DNA from: Pararhodobacter sp.
GTDB lineage: Bacteria > Pseudomonadota > Alphaproteobacteria > Rhodobacterales > Rhodobacteraceae
Assembly: GCA_020832545.1 (NCBI GenBank)
Contig: JAFIEK010000040.1
Coordinates: 1 to 36,009 of the forward strand
Direction of reading: 5' to 3'
Length of the DNA: 36,009 nucleotides
The notes beneath the pieces were generated by a model. It was not told the origin of the DNA. It worked only from the letters and a program-made list of their open reading frames with translations, and did no database searches. Positions within the stretch are counted from its first letter, which is position 1. Each line of letters begins with the position of its first letter. This document shows positions 26,578-34,331 of this stretch, one piece after another. Made by a program: the position numbers and the translations under genes.

Positions 26578-27816
26578 TCAGGCGGCGGCCTGTGTGGCGC
26601 TGCGCTGGGCCTCGACAAGGCTTTGCGCCAGTTTGCGGATTTCTTTCAAAAGCGGGTTCTTCGGCGCGATCTCGGCCAGTGGCAGGCCGTGGTCGTTGGC
26701 ATGGGTCACCTGCGCCGTGCCATCGGGCAAAGACACCTCGATGGTGATGTCCAGACTTTCGGCCATGCGCTTGGCACGCGACTTGCCTGACAGATCGGTG
26801 AATCGCGGCGCGCGGTTGAGTACATAGCGCAGCTTTGACAGCGGCAGTTCCTCGGCCTTGAGCGCGCGGATCAGGCGCAGCGCGTTCTGCGCCGAACGCA
26901 TATCCAGCTCAAGAGTGGCGAAATAGGTATCGGCCGCGTTGAGCACAGTTTCCGTCCATTGCACCACGGTGCCGGGCATGTCGATCACCACGAAATCGAA
27001 ATTTGCCCGCGCCATGTCGATCACCCGCGAGATATCATCGGTGGTGATCAGATCAAGCGGCAGCATGTCCGACGCGGCGGTCAGAACCTTGAGCTTTTCA
27101 TTGAAGGTTTGCAGCGTGCTGAAGAAGAAATCGCGGTCCATCACCGCAGTGTTCGACAAGAGCTCGAATACCTTTTCAGTGCGCGCGAGGTCCAGATAGG
27201 TTGAGACCGAGCCGGTCTGAAGATCAAGATCCAGTATACAGACCCGTGGCGCATCTGGGCCGCGCTGGGTGGCCAGTTCCCAAGCCAGATTGACCGCCAT
27301 CGTCGTTGCGCCGGTGCCCCCCGCAAGGGGGTGAACGGCGATGACCGTGCCGTTGCGATCACCCTTAACTGCGAGTTGCGGGGCGGCGGCCAGGCCAAGG
27401 CTGGGCGCGGGCTGGTTCAGCCGTTCGATTGCGTCGTGCAGTGCGTTTTCAGGCAGCGGGTAGGGCACGAAATCGCTCGCCCCCATCCGCAACAACCGGT
27501 GCAGGATGATCGGACCCAGTTCCTCGGCGATGAGGATGACATGAATATCAAGGCTGCGGGCGCGCTGAATGATCGCCTGAACCTGGGTCATGTTCCCCTC
27601 GTCTTCATCGTCAAGCGCGATGGCGACGAATTCAAGTGACCGCGCCTCTGGCAGGTCCAGGTACTTGAGCGCGTTCTGAAAACTCAGATCGCCCCAGCTT
27701 TCGCCCAGCTCGCTCTCCATGTCCTCGATCAGCAGATCAAAGTTCTGCACATCGCGAGACACCGTGCAGGCACGGATGGGGACGGGGTTCTTCACGGCTG
27801 CTACATTGCTCGACAT
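26578..27816 (-). CDS. tadZ: Pilus localisation ATPase TadZ/CpaE
   Basis: A 412-residue MinD/ParA-like protein that positions the Tad machine at a cell pole. The N-terminal half (about 1-135) is an atypical receiver-like domain without the full phosphorylation triad. The ATPase half begins GTVIAVHPLAGGTGATTMAV; the deviant Walker A has Ala or Thr where MinD-type proteins keep Lys. ILDLDLQTGS (194-203) and FDFVVIDMPGTV (273-284) supply the A' and B acidic motifs. Start ATG at 27814-27816 follows GGAAGGA. It heads the tadZABCD operon, downstream of the ompA-like terminator. Confidence 0.93.
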   Translation of the reverse strand: MSSNVAAVKNPVPIRACTVSRDVQNFDLLIEDMESELGESWGDLSFQNALKYLDLPEARSLEFVAIALDDEDEGNMTQVQAIIQRARSLDIHVILIAEELGPIILHRLLRMGASDFVPYPLPENALHDAIERLNQPAPSLGLAAAPQLAVKGDRNGTVIAVHPLAGGTGATTMAVNLAWELATQRGPDAPRVCILDLDLQTGSVSTYLDLARTEKVFELLSNTAVMDRDFFFSTLQTFNEKLKVLTAASDMLPLDLITTDDISRVIDMARANFDFVVIDMPGTVVQWTETVLNAADTYFATLELDMRSAQNALRLIRALKAEELPLSKLRYVLNRAPRFTDLSGKSRAKRMAESLDITIEVSLPDGTAQVTHANDHGLPLAEIAPKNPLLKEIRKLAQSLVEAQRSATQAAA

Positions 27817-27891
27817 AACACATTCCTTCCCGCTACTGCCTTCGGCAGGGCCAAAGCCGGTTTCCGACTCATTCGATTTTGCGAAACAACG

Positions 27892-27900
27892 CGCAATCGC
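27892..27900. promoter_or_regulatory. Shared 9-mer CGCAATCGC, site 1
   Basis: CGCAATCGC, 76 bp upstream of tadZ. The identical 9-mer recurs before cpaC (30178-30186) and, inverted, between flp and the transglycosylase (31749-31757). I found it elsewhere only inside coding sequence near 7279. It may be a binding site for a common regulator; unproven. Confidence 0.35.
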
Positions 27901-27999
27901 GGCTGATGCCAGACTTGCGGTTAATCTTGGCGATAGTAGGGCTAAAAAAACGTAATTGTTTGGCTGTCGATGACAGACTTTCACTGAAAACTGCCAAAT

Positions 28000-28038
28000 A
28001 AACAGCGCCGCCCGCGGCTTTGAAGGCGGCGGGCGGCG
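28000..28038 (-). terminator. Terminator after the ompA-like gene
   Basis: On the minus strand a perfect ten-pair stem (28029-28038 with 28006-28015, sequence CGCCGCCCGC) encloses a 13-base loop and is followed by CTGTTTATTT. It starts about 25 bases after the ompA-like stop and should end the cpaC unit before tadZ, giving tadZ its own promoter in 27817-28000. Confidence 0.7.
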
Positions 28039-28062
28039 TGAGGTCGAATAATGGGCGCGCGG

Positions 28063-28677
28063 TTACAGATAGGGCGGCGGGCGCTCCCGGGTCGCGCTTT
28101 CCACGTATTCGCGATATATGATCTGCGCGTACTGGCCATTCAGCACCGTCGGGTGGCGCTGCATGAAACCGGATACTTCTGTCACGGTGCGCCGGTTCTG
28201 GCGTTCGCGGGCCTGGGTGAAGATCAGCGGCTGCGTCTGACCATGCGACACCAGCGCCTCCAGCCGCGCGCGGCTGATACCGTGACGCACAAGGGCATTT
28301 ACCACGGCCCGCGCGCGGCGCAGGCCCAGCTGGTGGTTGTAGGCGGCGCTGCCGACCAGATCAGTATGGCCAAAGACGCGGAAAGTAACTTCGGGGAACT
28401 GCCGGATCCAGTGTGCCTGTCGGCGAAGGATCGACTGCGCCTCGGCATCCAGATGGACGCTGTCGAAAGCAAAATTGACCGTTGTGGGCACTTCCGCAGC
28501 GAAACGCTCGGCCAAGTTGACGACGTAGGGCATTTGCCCGGTCAGAACCAGATGGTTGTGCGCGGTCGGATTGCCGAAACCGCCTTCATCGAGGCCAGCG
28601 CCCAATTCCCGCGTGTTGTCACAGGCAGCCAACGCCGTGCAGCCCAGCCCGAGAGTGAAAAACCGCCGTGTGATCAT
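28063..28677 (-). CDS. OmpA-family lipoprotein of the Tad locus
   Basis: A 204-residue protein with a lipoprotein signal (MITRRFFTLGLGCTALAAC, Cys19) and an OmpA-like peptidoglycan-binding domain: NFAFDSVHLDAEAQSILRRQ, VTFRVFGHTDLVGSAAYNHQ and LGLRRARAVVNAL, with the key Asp and Arg residues present. It directly follows cpaC by 16 bases, the position CpaD occupies in Caulobacter-type loci, and probably anchors the secretin to the cell wall. The signal has a twin-arginine TRRFF start, so Tat export of a folded lipoprotein is possible but not certain. A terminator follows. Confidence 0.87.
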   Translation of the reverse strand: MITRRFFTLGLGCTALAACDNTRELGAGLDEGGFGNPTAHNHLVLTGQMPYVVNLAERFAAEVPTTVNFAFDSVHLDAEAQSILRRQAHWIRQFPEVTFRVFGHTDLVGSAAYNHQLGLRRARAVVNALVRHGISRARLEALVSHGQTQPLIFTQARERQNRRTVTEVSGFMQRHPTVLNGQYAQIIYREYVESATRERPPPYL

Positions 28678-28693
28678 CGTCTGGTGCCCCGCC

Positions 28694-30049
28694 TCATTCC
28701 ATCACATAGCCGTAGCCGCCACGGAAGTCCTGCCGCGCGACTTCACTGGCGCCGCCGGACTGGCCCGTCAGGCGGCCATGCAGGAACAGATCAGCCTCAT
28801 TGGGCAGGCGCACCCGGTCGGTGGGCAGCATCAGCGCCTCGCCCCGGGTGGGCGTGACCAGATGCGCGGTAACAAAGATCACCAGCTCGCTCTGGTCGCG
28901 CTGATACTGTGAGCTGCGAAACAGCGCGCCCAGAATGGGGATGTCACCCAGCCATGGCACCTGCCGCGTGCTGCCGCGGAAGTCGTCCTGCAACAGCCCG
29001 GCGATGGCGAAGCTTTCGCCGTCGCGCAGTTCCACCGTGGTCGAGGTTTGGCGACGGCGCAGCGCCGGCACCGAAACGCCACCGGTGGTGACCGAGGTCG
29101 TCGTATCCAGGCTGCTGACGGACGCATTCATCATCAGGTTGATGACATCGCCGTCAAGCACGCGCGGCGTGAATGTCAGCTCTACGCCGAAGGGGCGATA
29201 TTCAATGGTGATCTGGCCGTTCTCGTTGGATACCGGGACCGGAAACTCGCCGCCGGCAAGAAAATAGGCCTCTTGGCCAGAAAGCGAGGTCAGGCTGGGT
29301 TCGGAAAGTGTGCGCGCAAGGCCATTGGTTTCCAGAGCTTCCAGCAGTACCTGAAACTGCACCGCGCCGATGCCAATTCCTGCCGTCAGCGCACCTTCGC
29401 CGCCACCGGTGCGCAGCGAGGTGTTGACCGGCGCGAAGCCCTGGCCAATGTTCAGACTGGCGCCCAGTTCCTGCGAAATATTGCGCTGCACTTCGGAAAA
29501 GCGGACCCGCAGCATCACCTGATGGGTGCCGCCCACGCTCATCAGGTTCGACACCCGGTCCGGTGCGTAGCGTTCGGCAAGCTGCAGCGCCGCATCCAGC
29601 CGTGAGATGGACGAGACCGTGCCCGACATGACAATGCCGTCATTGGCGGTGCGCACCTCGATCTGCTCATTGGGCAGGATCTGGCGCAGCCGTTCGCGAA
29701 ACTCGGCGACATCGGGGGCGACATGCACTTCGACATTGGCGATCAGCGTGCCGTTGGGCCCCAGAATGGTCAGCGTGGTGCGCCCCGGTGCCTTGCCCAG
29801 AACATAGATCGAGCGATCCGACAGGGTGGAGATATCAGCAATACCCGGATTGGCGATCGACAGTTCGGCAAACGAGATATCGCTTTCCACGACAACGGCG
29901 CGGTTCATCGCGACGACAAGTGTCTCGTTCACGTTGCCGCGCATGATTCGCAAGGTGTCGGCCTCAACAGCAGACGAGGTCCAAGGCACAAAGCCAAGAC
30001 CAAGCATCGCCAGCGTCAAGCCAGACGCAATCAAACTCTTCACTCTCAT
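28694..30049 (-). CDS. cpaC: Tad secretin CpaC/RcpA
   Basis: A 451-residue outer-membrane secretin that forms the pilus channel. A signal peptide (SLIASGLTLAMLGLGFVPWTSSAVEA) is followed by the pilus N-terminal domain (about 35-105: NRAVVVESDISFAELSIANP, ISTLSDRSIYVLGKAPGRTT). A BON-like region lies near 110-165. The secretin core runs from about 230 to 410, with VQFQVLLEALETNGLARTLSEPSLTSLSG, FTPRVLDGDVINL and VPWLGDIPILGALFRS, the conserved secretin signature. Start ATG 30047-30049. An AT-rich 208-bp gap upstream separates it from cpaB and probably holds its promoter. Confidence 0.96.
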   Translation of the reverse strand: MRVKSLIASGLTLAMLGLGFVPWTSSAVEADTLRIMRGNVNETLVVAMNRAVVVESDISFAELSIANPGIADISTLSDRSIYVLGKAPGRTTLTILGPNGTLIANVEVHVAPDVAEFRERLRQILPNEQIEVRTANDGIVMSGTVSSISRLDAALQLAERYAPDRVSNLMSVGGTHQVMLRVRFSEVQRNISQELGASLNIGQGFAPVNTSLRTGGGEGALTAGIGIGAVQFQVLLEALETNGLARTLSEPSLTSLSGQEAYFLAGGEFPVPVSNENGQITIEYRPFGVELTFTPRVLDGDVINLMMNASVSSLDTTTSVTTGGVSVPALRRRQTSTTVELRDGESFAIAGLLQDDFRGSTRQVPWLGDIPILGALFRSSQYQRDQSELVIFVTAHLVTPTRGEALMLPTDRVRLPNEADLFLHGRLTGQSGGASEVARQDFRGGYGYVME

Positions 30050-30257
30050 GTGATCCTGCCTCGCTGATCACGCCTCATTAGCCCGCAGTCTGATGCTCCG
30101 GTGCGCCACCAGAATGCTTGAATCGGCTTTTTATTGCAAGAATCAAATGTTTGGATTGAAAAGTTAAGTGATTTCCACGCAATCGCAGCCAGTTCTGGTG
30201 GTTCACATGCCAAGACGCCCCAGCATATGGGGGCGCCCCTGTGGCAATTGTGCACGT
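30050..30257. promoter_or_regulatory. AT-rich gap between cpaB and cpaC
   Basis: Gene-free 208 bp. The 30120-30175 part is AT-rich compared with its surroundings, as expected of a cpaC promoter on the minus strand, but no -35/-10 pair stands out. CGCAATCGC lies at 30178-30186. A five-pair hairpin (30217-30234) after the cpaB stop lacks a T-run and is not called a terminator. Confidence 0.4.
30178..30186. promoter_or_regulatory. Shared 9-mer CGCAATCGC, site 2
   Basis: Identical in sequence and orientation to the site upstream of tadZ, 129 bp before the cpaC start. Confidence 0.35.
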
Positions 30258-31094
30258 TCAGTTGGTGCAGGGGATTTCGATCACTACCACTTCCGAGCCA
30301 CGGCGCGTGCGAACGGTGCAACGCTCTGCCGGGGCTTCCGCGCGCGGTGCCTCAACCCCGAGGATGTCGCGGCGACCAATCTGGAAGGCGTTGATTGGCG
30401 TCGTGTCATCCATGCCGACGACTGACAGCGACAGCCGCCCGGTTGACTGGCCCTGCGCCATTGTTGCCACCAGTTCCGGCGCGGCCTCGACTGTGATACT
30501 GCGCGGGGTGCCGGTGAAGGTGCGGTCCTGATCGGCGTTTTCGTCCAACGCGATGATGCGCACACCGCTGCTGAGCAGACGGGTAACCTCGCCCTGATCT
30601 TCGCTGCGACCAGTCCAGTAGATATCCACCGTGTCCGAGGGGCGCAGCGAGCCAGAGATGCCGCTGTTGGCATCCACACGGATGGTAAAGGCGCGCATGC
30701 CCGGCGACAGTTGTGCCGCAATCCCGGCGGCCTGTCCGGGGCGGCTGACCTTGAGTTCAAGAATGGGCTCGTTCGGCTCCATCGCACGCAGGGCGATGCG
30801 GGGGCGTTCCGGGTCGGGCATCAATGTTTCCAGATCAGAAAAAACGCCTTCAGGCAGGGCGTCACGCGGCCAAGCCACGGCGCGCACATCGCCCTCGGCG
30901 ATCGGCTCTCCATAGCGCAGCGCGCGGGCGGCTACGAACACCTCTGTGGTTTCGATGCTCGGCTGGTTCGCCTGACGTGCCTGAACGGCGGCGATGGCGT
31001 CCTGCGTCTGGTTGACGTAGCTTTGCGCCATAAAGACACCAAACCCCGCCAGTGCGAGGCCGACCCCGAGAACAGCTACCTGCATTCCGCGCAT
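30258..31094 (-). CDS. cpaB: Flp pilus assembly protein CpaB/RcpC
   Basis: A 278-residue periplasmic protein anchored by an N-terminal hydrophobic segment (VAVLGVGLALAGFGVFMAQSYV). The SAF domain covers EVFVAARALRYGEPIAEGDV to LPEGVFSDLETL (about 52-92), followed by the RcpC domain with AFTIRVDANSGISGSLRPSD and VDIYWTG. CpaB supports the secretin and pilus passage through the periplasm. The ATG at 31092-31094 has AAGGA at proper spacing; an ATG six bases upstream lies too close to it. It is separated from cpaC by 208 bp, so co-transcription is uncertain. Confidence 0.92.
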   Translation of the reverse strand: MRGMQVAVLGVGLALAGFGVFMAQSYVNQTQDAIAAVQARQANQPSIETTEVFVAARALRYGEPIAEGDVRAVAWPRDALPEGVFSDLETLMPDPERPRIALRAMEPNEPILELKVSRPGQAAGIAAQLSPGMRAFTIRVDANSGISGSLRPSDTVDIYWTGRSEDQGEVTRLLSSGVRIIALDENADQDRTFTGTPRSITVEAAPELVATMAQGQSTGRLSLSVVGMDDTTPINAFQIGRRDILGVEAPRAEAPAERCTVRTRRGSEVVVIEIPCTN

Positions 31095-31247
31095 GGGCAT
31101 TTCCTTTCTTTCATCGAAGGCGGCGGGTGAGTCGTCACCAGCGCGCATGCGTGATCACAGAAGGTCTGACGTGTGATTGGGTCCAATTCGTGACCAAAAA
31201 TGGCCGACTTCGTGCTTGAGACTGTTGCTTTGCGTGACCCAAACAGG

Positions 31248-31281
31248 AAAAAGACCGCATTCATGGAATGCGGTCTTTTTT
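31248..31281 (-). terminator. Rho-independent terminator after flp
   Basis: GACCGCATTC, loop ATG (plus-strand reading), GAATGCGGTC: a perfect ten-pair stem extended by an A5/T6 pair. On the minus strand it ends in TTTTT, 15 bases after the flp stop. This is the strongest terminator in the window. It lets abundant pilin mRNA be made without the downstream cpaB message. Confidence 0.9.
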
Positions 31282-31295
31282 GTCTGCTTCAGGGA

Positions 31296-31493
31296 TCAGT
31301 CGGGCAGGCTGCCCGAAACTGACGTCGAAACGGCGCTGGTGATATCGCTGCCCAAGCCCCGTACGTTGCTGCTCAGCGTGGCGACAACGGCGATGGCCAG
31401 GCCGACAACGGCGGCGGTCAGAACCACCCAGTCCACGGTCACGGCGCCCGATTCGTCATTGTGGAAGGTCTTGACAAGATCGAAGAATTTCAT
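31296..31493 (-). CDS. flp: Flp-family major pilin
   Basis: A 65-residue type IVb prepilin. The leader MKFFDLVKTFHNDESG is cut after Gly16 by CpaA, and the mature pilin begins AVTVDWVVLTAAVVGLAIAV. At the usual Flp Glu5-Tyr6 pair it has Asp21 and Trp22, a variant of the canonical motif. The hydrophobic helix runs from about 18 to 41, with a Ser-rich tail. The gene is monocistronic: terminator just downstream, and a 316-bp divergent intergenic region upstream. CpaA, CpaC and TadA-C handle its processing and export. Confidence 0.95.
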   Translation of the reverse strand: MKFFDLVKTFHNDESGAVTVDWVVLTAAVVGLAIAVVATLSSNVRGLGSDITSAVSTSVSGSLPD

Positions 31494-31687
31494 GGTTTCT
31501 CTCCAGATAAATTACACACTTGGTTCTGCGTGGCGCCGGTTCCGGAAGGTTGAATGGGTTAATACCGTTCCCGTGCTTTGCCCTTGCTTTTTCGTGTTCA
31601 ACCTTGGCCGGATCAGGGCGGAAAAGGGCCATTTCAGGGCAAAGTTCACGTTTTTTTTTACAAATGAAGGAATCGACGAAACAGCGT

Positions 31688-31723
31688 GTTGCTGAATCGG
31701 AAAGCGTTGCTGAAATGGAAACA
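31688..31723. repeat. 18-bp imperfect tandem repeat
   Basis: GTTGCTGAATCGGAAAGC is followed directly by GTTGCTGAAATGGAAACA; 14 of 18 bases agree. Repeat of this length and position in a divergent control region suggests two binding sites for one regulator. Confidence 0.6.
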
Positions 31724-31748
31724 GTCTTCAATCGCACTTCAATTCTGC

Positions 31749-31757
31749 GCGATTGCG
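31749..31757. promoter_or_regulatory. Shared 9-mer, site 3 (inverted)
   Basis: GCGATTGCG on the plus strand, the reverse complement of the sites before tadZ and cpaC. It forms one arm of an inverted pair with CAATCGC at 31729-31735 (13-base spacer). Confidence 0.35.
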
Positions 31758-31772
31758 ATTCGTAGCTTTTTC

Positions 31773-31788
31773 TGGCACATAGAATGCA
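31773..31788 (+). promoter_or_regulatory. Possible sigma-54 promoter of the transglycosylase
   Basis: TGGCACATAGAATGCA has the GG-N10-GC spacing and TGGCAC box of sigma-54 promoters, with ATGC in place of TTGC. It ends 22 bp before the transglycosylase start. By-eye match only. Confidence 0.3.
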
Positions 31789-31809
31789 GAACAAGAACAA
31801 GCCGAGGCC

Positions 31810-32673
31810 ATGCCGAGCAGCATGCCGTTCAGACTAGCCCTGCCTTGCGCGGCCCTGTTGGCGGCGGCGCAACCCGTTTGGGCCGAGGATTTCACCTTTC
31901 GCAGGATCACCGTGGCGCCGCCTGACAGCGGGCCGCGTATCACCGTGCAGATCGACCCCGAAGAACAGGCCCGCCGTCTGGCCCTGCCCGCTGCCCCCGC
32001 CGTAATGCGCCCGCAGGCGAACGGCGCGTCAGGGCCAGCGGATGTGGCGACGGCCCGCTTCGGCTGGTTCTGGACCCGCGTTCCCGCCGCACGCGACGCG
32101 CATGAGGGGCGCTTTCTGCTCGCCATGCAATCGCTGCGCACCCCGCCCGACGGGCAGGCAGTGCCCGAGCCGCGCATCCAGTATCTGCAAGGCATCATCG
32201 AAGCGCATGGCCCGGCAATACTACGCGCGAGTGTCGGCACGCAGGTGTCACCCGCGCTGGTGCTGGCGGTGATCGCGGTAGAATCTTCGGGGCGGGTCGA
32301 CGCGGTCAGCCATGCCGGAGCGCAGGGGCTTATGCAACTGATCCCGGCCACCGCCGCGCGCTTTGGCGTGCAGGATTCGTTCGATCCGGCTGAGAACATT
32401 CGCGGCGGCGTCGCCTATCTGGACTGGCTGCTGAATGAATTCGAGCGCGATATCGTGCTGGCTCTGGCGGGGTACAACGCGGGCGAGGGCGCGGTGCGGC
32501 GCAATAGCGGTGTCCCGCCCTATGCCGAGACCCGCGATTACGTGCCGCGCGTTCTGGCTGCGTGGAATGTGGCGCGGGGCCTGTGCACGACCCAGCCTGA
32601 TCTGCCCACCGATGGCTGCGTCTTTGCCGTATCTCAGCGCCGGGCCGAGGCGCGCACAGCAACAGACGGATAG
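31810..32673 (+). CDS. Exported lytic transglycosylase (SLT domain)
   Basis: A 287-residue periplasmic peptidoglycan-cleaving enzyme. A signal peptide is visible (FRLALPCAALLAAAQPVWA, cleavage near 25), then a low-complexity linker and an SLT domain: SPALVLAVIAVESSGRVDAV with catalytic Glu158, HAGAQGLMQLIPATAARFGV, NIRGGVAYLDWLL and LALAGYNAGEGAV. All are standard family motifs. It is divergent from flp and could open the cell wall for pilus assembly, as transglycosylases do beside secretion systems. That link rests on position alone. A second ATG at 31822 is an alternative start. Confidence 0.93.
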   Translation: MPSSMPFRLALPCAALLAAAQPVWAEDFTFRRITVAPPDSGPRITVQIDPEEQARRLALPAAPAVMRPQANGASGPADVATARFGWFWTRVPAARDAHEGRFLLAMQSLRTPPDGQAVPEPRIQYLQGIIEAHGPAILRASVGTQVSPALVLAVIAVESSGRVDAVSHAGAQGLMQLIPATAARFGVQDSFDPAENIRGGVAYLDWLLNEFERDIVLALAGYNAGEGAVRRNSGVPPYAETRDYVPRVLAAWNVARGLCTTQPDLPTDGCVFAVSQRRAEARTATDG

Positions 32674-32717
32674 CGACGGTGTTGTCGGCCTGGCACCATC
32701 CGGCCACGGGCGTGTGG

Positions 32718-33770
32718 CTACAGCCATGCCCCGCGCCCGGTGCCTACAGCCCCGGCGACACTGGCATGACCATCGCGCGCCAGAAGTGCATCCAGCCCAT
32801 GTGCGATTTCGCCCACCAGTGAGAACCCGCGATAGACCAGCGCCGAGTAAAGCTGCACCGCGCTCGCCCCGGCAAGGATCTTCGCATAGGCGGTTTCAGC
32901 ACTGTCGATCCCGCCGACGCCGATCAGCGGCAACCTGCCGTCGGTCAGTTGCGAAAGCCGGGCCAGCACGCGGGTGGATTTTTCGAACAGAGGTCTGCCT
33001 GACAGCCCGCCCGCCTGCCCGGCGTGGGGGCTGGCCAGCCCGTCGCGGGCAAGCGTGGTGTTCGTGGCGATGATCGCATCCAGCTTTGCCTCAAGCGCAA
33101 CCTCGGCGATCTGGGCAAGTTCATCCGGCGCAAGATCTGGCGCGATCTTCAGAAACACCGGAATCGGGCGAGGCAGACCGGCGCGCGCCTCCATCACTCC
33201 GGCCAGAAGCGCGCGAAGTGCCGCTGGTCCCTGCAGGTCGCGCAACTTTTCGGTGTTGGGGGACGAGACATTGACAGTCGCGAAATCGACATGCGCGCCG
33301 CAGCTTCGCAACACCTGCGCAAAATCGCCCGCACGGTCAGCGCTGTCCTTGTTGGCCCCCAGGTTGAGGCCGACGATGCCGCTGGCCGGGCGTGTTGCCA
33401 GCCGCGCCGCAATGGCAGCGGCCCCGTCATTGTTGAAGCCGAAACGGTTGATCACCGCGCGGTCCTCGGTCAGCCGGAAAAGGCGCGGGCGTGGGTTGCC
33501 GGGCTGCGGGCGCGGGGTGGCGGCACCGATCTCGACAAAGCCAAAGCCCACGCGCGTCAAGGCGGCCACCGCCACCGCATTCTTGTCAAAACCCGCAGCC
33601 AGCCCCACGGGATTGGGCAGGTCCAGCCCTGCCAGTTGCACCCGCAGACGAGAGGTAGAAACGGGGCCGGGCCGGGGCACCAGCCCGGCGCGCAAGGCGC
33701 GCAGCGCCAGCCCGTGGCCGGTTTCCGGGTCCAGACGGTGCAGGGCGGCCAAGCCCAGTTGTTCGATCAT
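32718..33770 (-). CDS. pyrD: Dihydroorotate dehydrogenase, quinone-linked (class 2)
   Basis: A 350-residue FMN enzyme oxidising dihydroorotate to orotate in pyrimidine synthesis, coupled to membrane quinone. The N-terminal helix extension (about 1-40) is the class 2 membrane-associating part. Core marks are [13 protein letters not shown] (53-65), [41 protein letters not shown] with the catalytic Ser (169/170) and [20 protein letters not shown] near the C-terminus. The start overlaps the stop of the DUF952 gene by one base (TGATG), so the two are translationally coupled. Confidence 0.97.
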   Translation of the reverse strand: MIEQLGLAALHRLDPETGHGLALRALRAGLVPRPGPVSTSRLRVQLAGLDLPNPVGLAAGFDKNAVAVAALTRVGFGFVEIGAATPRPQPGNPRPRLFRLTEDRAVINRFGFNNDGAAAIAARLATRPASGIVGLNLGANKDSADRAGDFAQVLRSCGAHVDFATVNVSSPNTEKLRDLQGPAALRALLAGVMEARAGLPRPIPVFLKIAPDLAPDELAQIAEVALEAKLDAIIATNTTLARDGLASPHAGQAGGLSGRPLFEKSTRVLARLSQLTDGRLPLIGVGGIDSAETAYAKILAGASAVQLYSALVYRGFSLVGEIAHGLDALLARDGHASVAGAVGTGRGAWL

Positions 33771-34108
33771 CAGACCACGCCCTCGGGGAAGATATGACCG
33801 CTGACACCCAGCGGCAGCGATTTGTCCCAGACCACATCTGCCAGCCGCATCGGTCGATAGAGATGCGGAAAAAGCTGCCCCCCGCGTGAGGGCTCCCAGC
33901 GCAGCGCATCGCCCAGGGTGTCGGCCTCCAGCGCAACCAGCACCAGATCGCTTTCGCCGGAAAAGTGGCGTTCAGCGGTCACGGTCACCTGAGCAGCGGT
34001 GGAGAGGTGGATATAGCCGTCCGCCAGATCGACCGGCGCACCACGGGTTTCGCCCTGTTGGCGCAACGCGTCCCATTCGGACCGACGAAAGATCTTGAAA
34101 ATCAGCAT
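33770..34108 (-). CDS. DUF952-family protein
   Basis: A 112-residue protein of the DUF952 family, function unknown. It opens [20 protein letters not shown] and contains [19 protein letters not shown], the conserved DGYIHLS segment, and [20 protein letters not shown], ending with [14 protein letters not shown], all typical of the family. The ATG at 34106-34108 is chosen because family members begin ML-F-I; a TTG 18 bases upstream is possible, and neither has a strong ribosome-binding site. It precedes and overlaps pyrD. Structural relatives suggest a nucleotide- or ADP-ribose-type fold, but no activity is established. Confidence 0.88.
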   Translation of the reverse strand: MLIFKIFRRSEWDALRQQGETRGAPVDLADGYIHLSTAAQVTVTAERHFSGESDLVLVALEADTLGDALRWEPSRGGQLFPHLYRPMRLADVVWDKSLPLGVSGHIFPEGVV

Positions 34109-34180
34109 GCGCTGCTCATGCCCCAAGCGGATTGTCCGGTCAATGGTTTTGGCCGCAGGGCAGTGCCATTGTCAGGCGGG

Positions 34181-34244
34181 ACGGGGGCGCTGCCCCCCCG
34201 CGCGTACCGCGCTTACCACAAGCGTATTTTCGCAAGATGAAGGG
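34181..34244 (+). repeat. Intergenic hairpin element, copy B
   Basis: GGGGGC-GCT-GCCCCC (34183-34197), GCGCG-TAC-CGCGC (34200-34212) and CGCTT-ACCAC-AAGCG (34210-34224), the latter two overlapping, then TATTTTCGCAAGATGAAGGG. Its order of parts matches copy A at 12366-12440. It sits in the 223-bp gap between the divergent DUF952 gene and the 5'-nucleotidase gene. Confidence 0.6.
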
Positions 34245-34331
34245 CAGGCCAGCGCACGGACTGAGGCTTTGACAGGCGCACCGATCCCGCGCAATCTGTG
34301 CAGGGTCACAACCTTGACGGGAGCAATTTCC

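Larger units (their letters stand above)
31494..31809. promoter_or_regulatory. Divergent flp/transglycosylase control region
   Basis: A 316-bp gene-free stretch between divergent starts. It holds a run of nine T (31651-31659 area), an 18-bp imperfect tandem repeat (31688-31723), an inverted pair CAATCGC/GCGATTG (31729-31755), the shared 9-mer (31749-31757, inverted) and a sigma-54-like element (31773-31788). The repeats are over 190 bp from flp but within 125 bp of the transglycosylase start. Confidence 0.55.

Noticed and set aside
19871-31493. Tad cluster considered as a new secretion system
   Set aside because: Gene content and order match known Flp/Tad loci; only the extra ATPase and OmpA-like lipoprotein are unusual.
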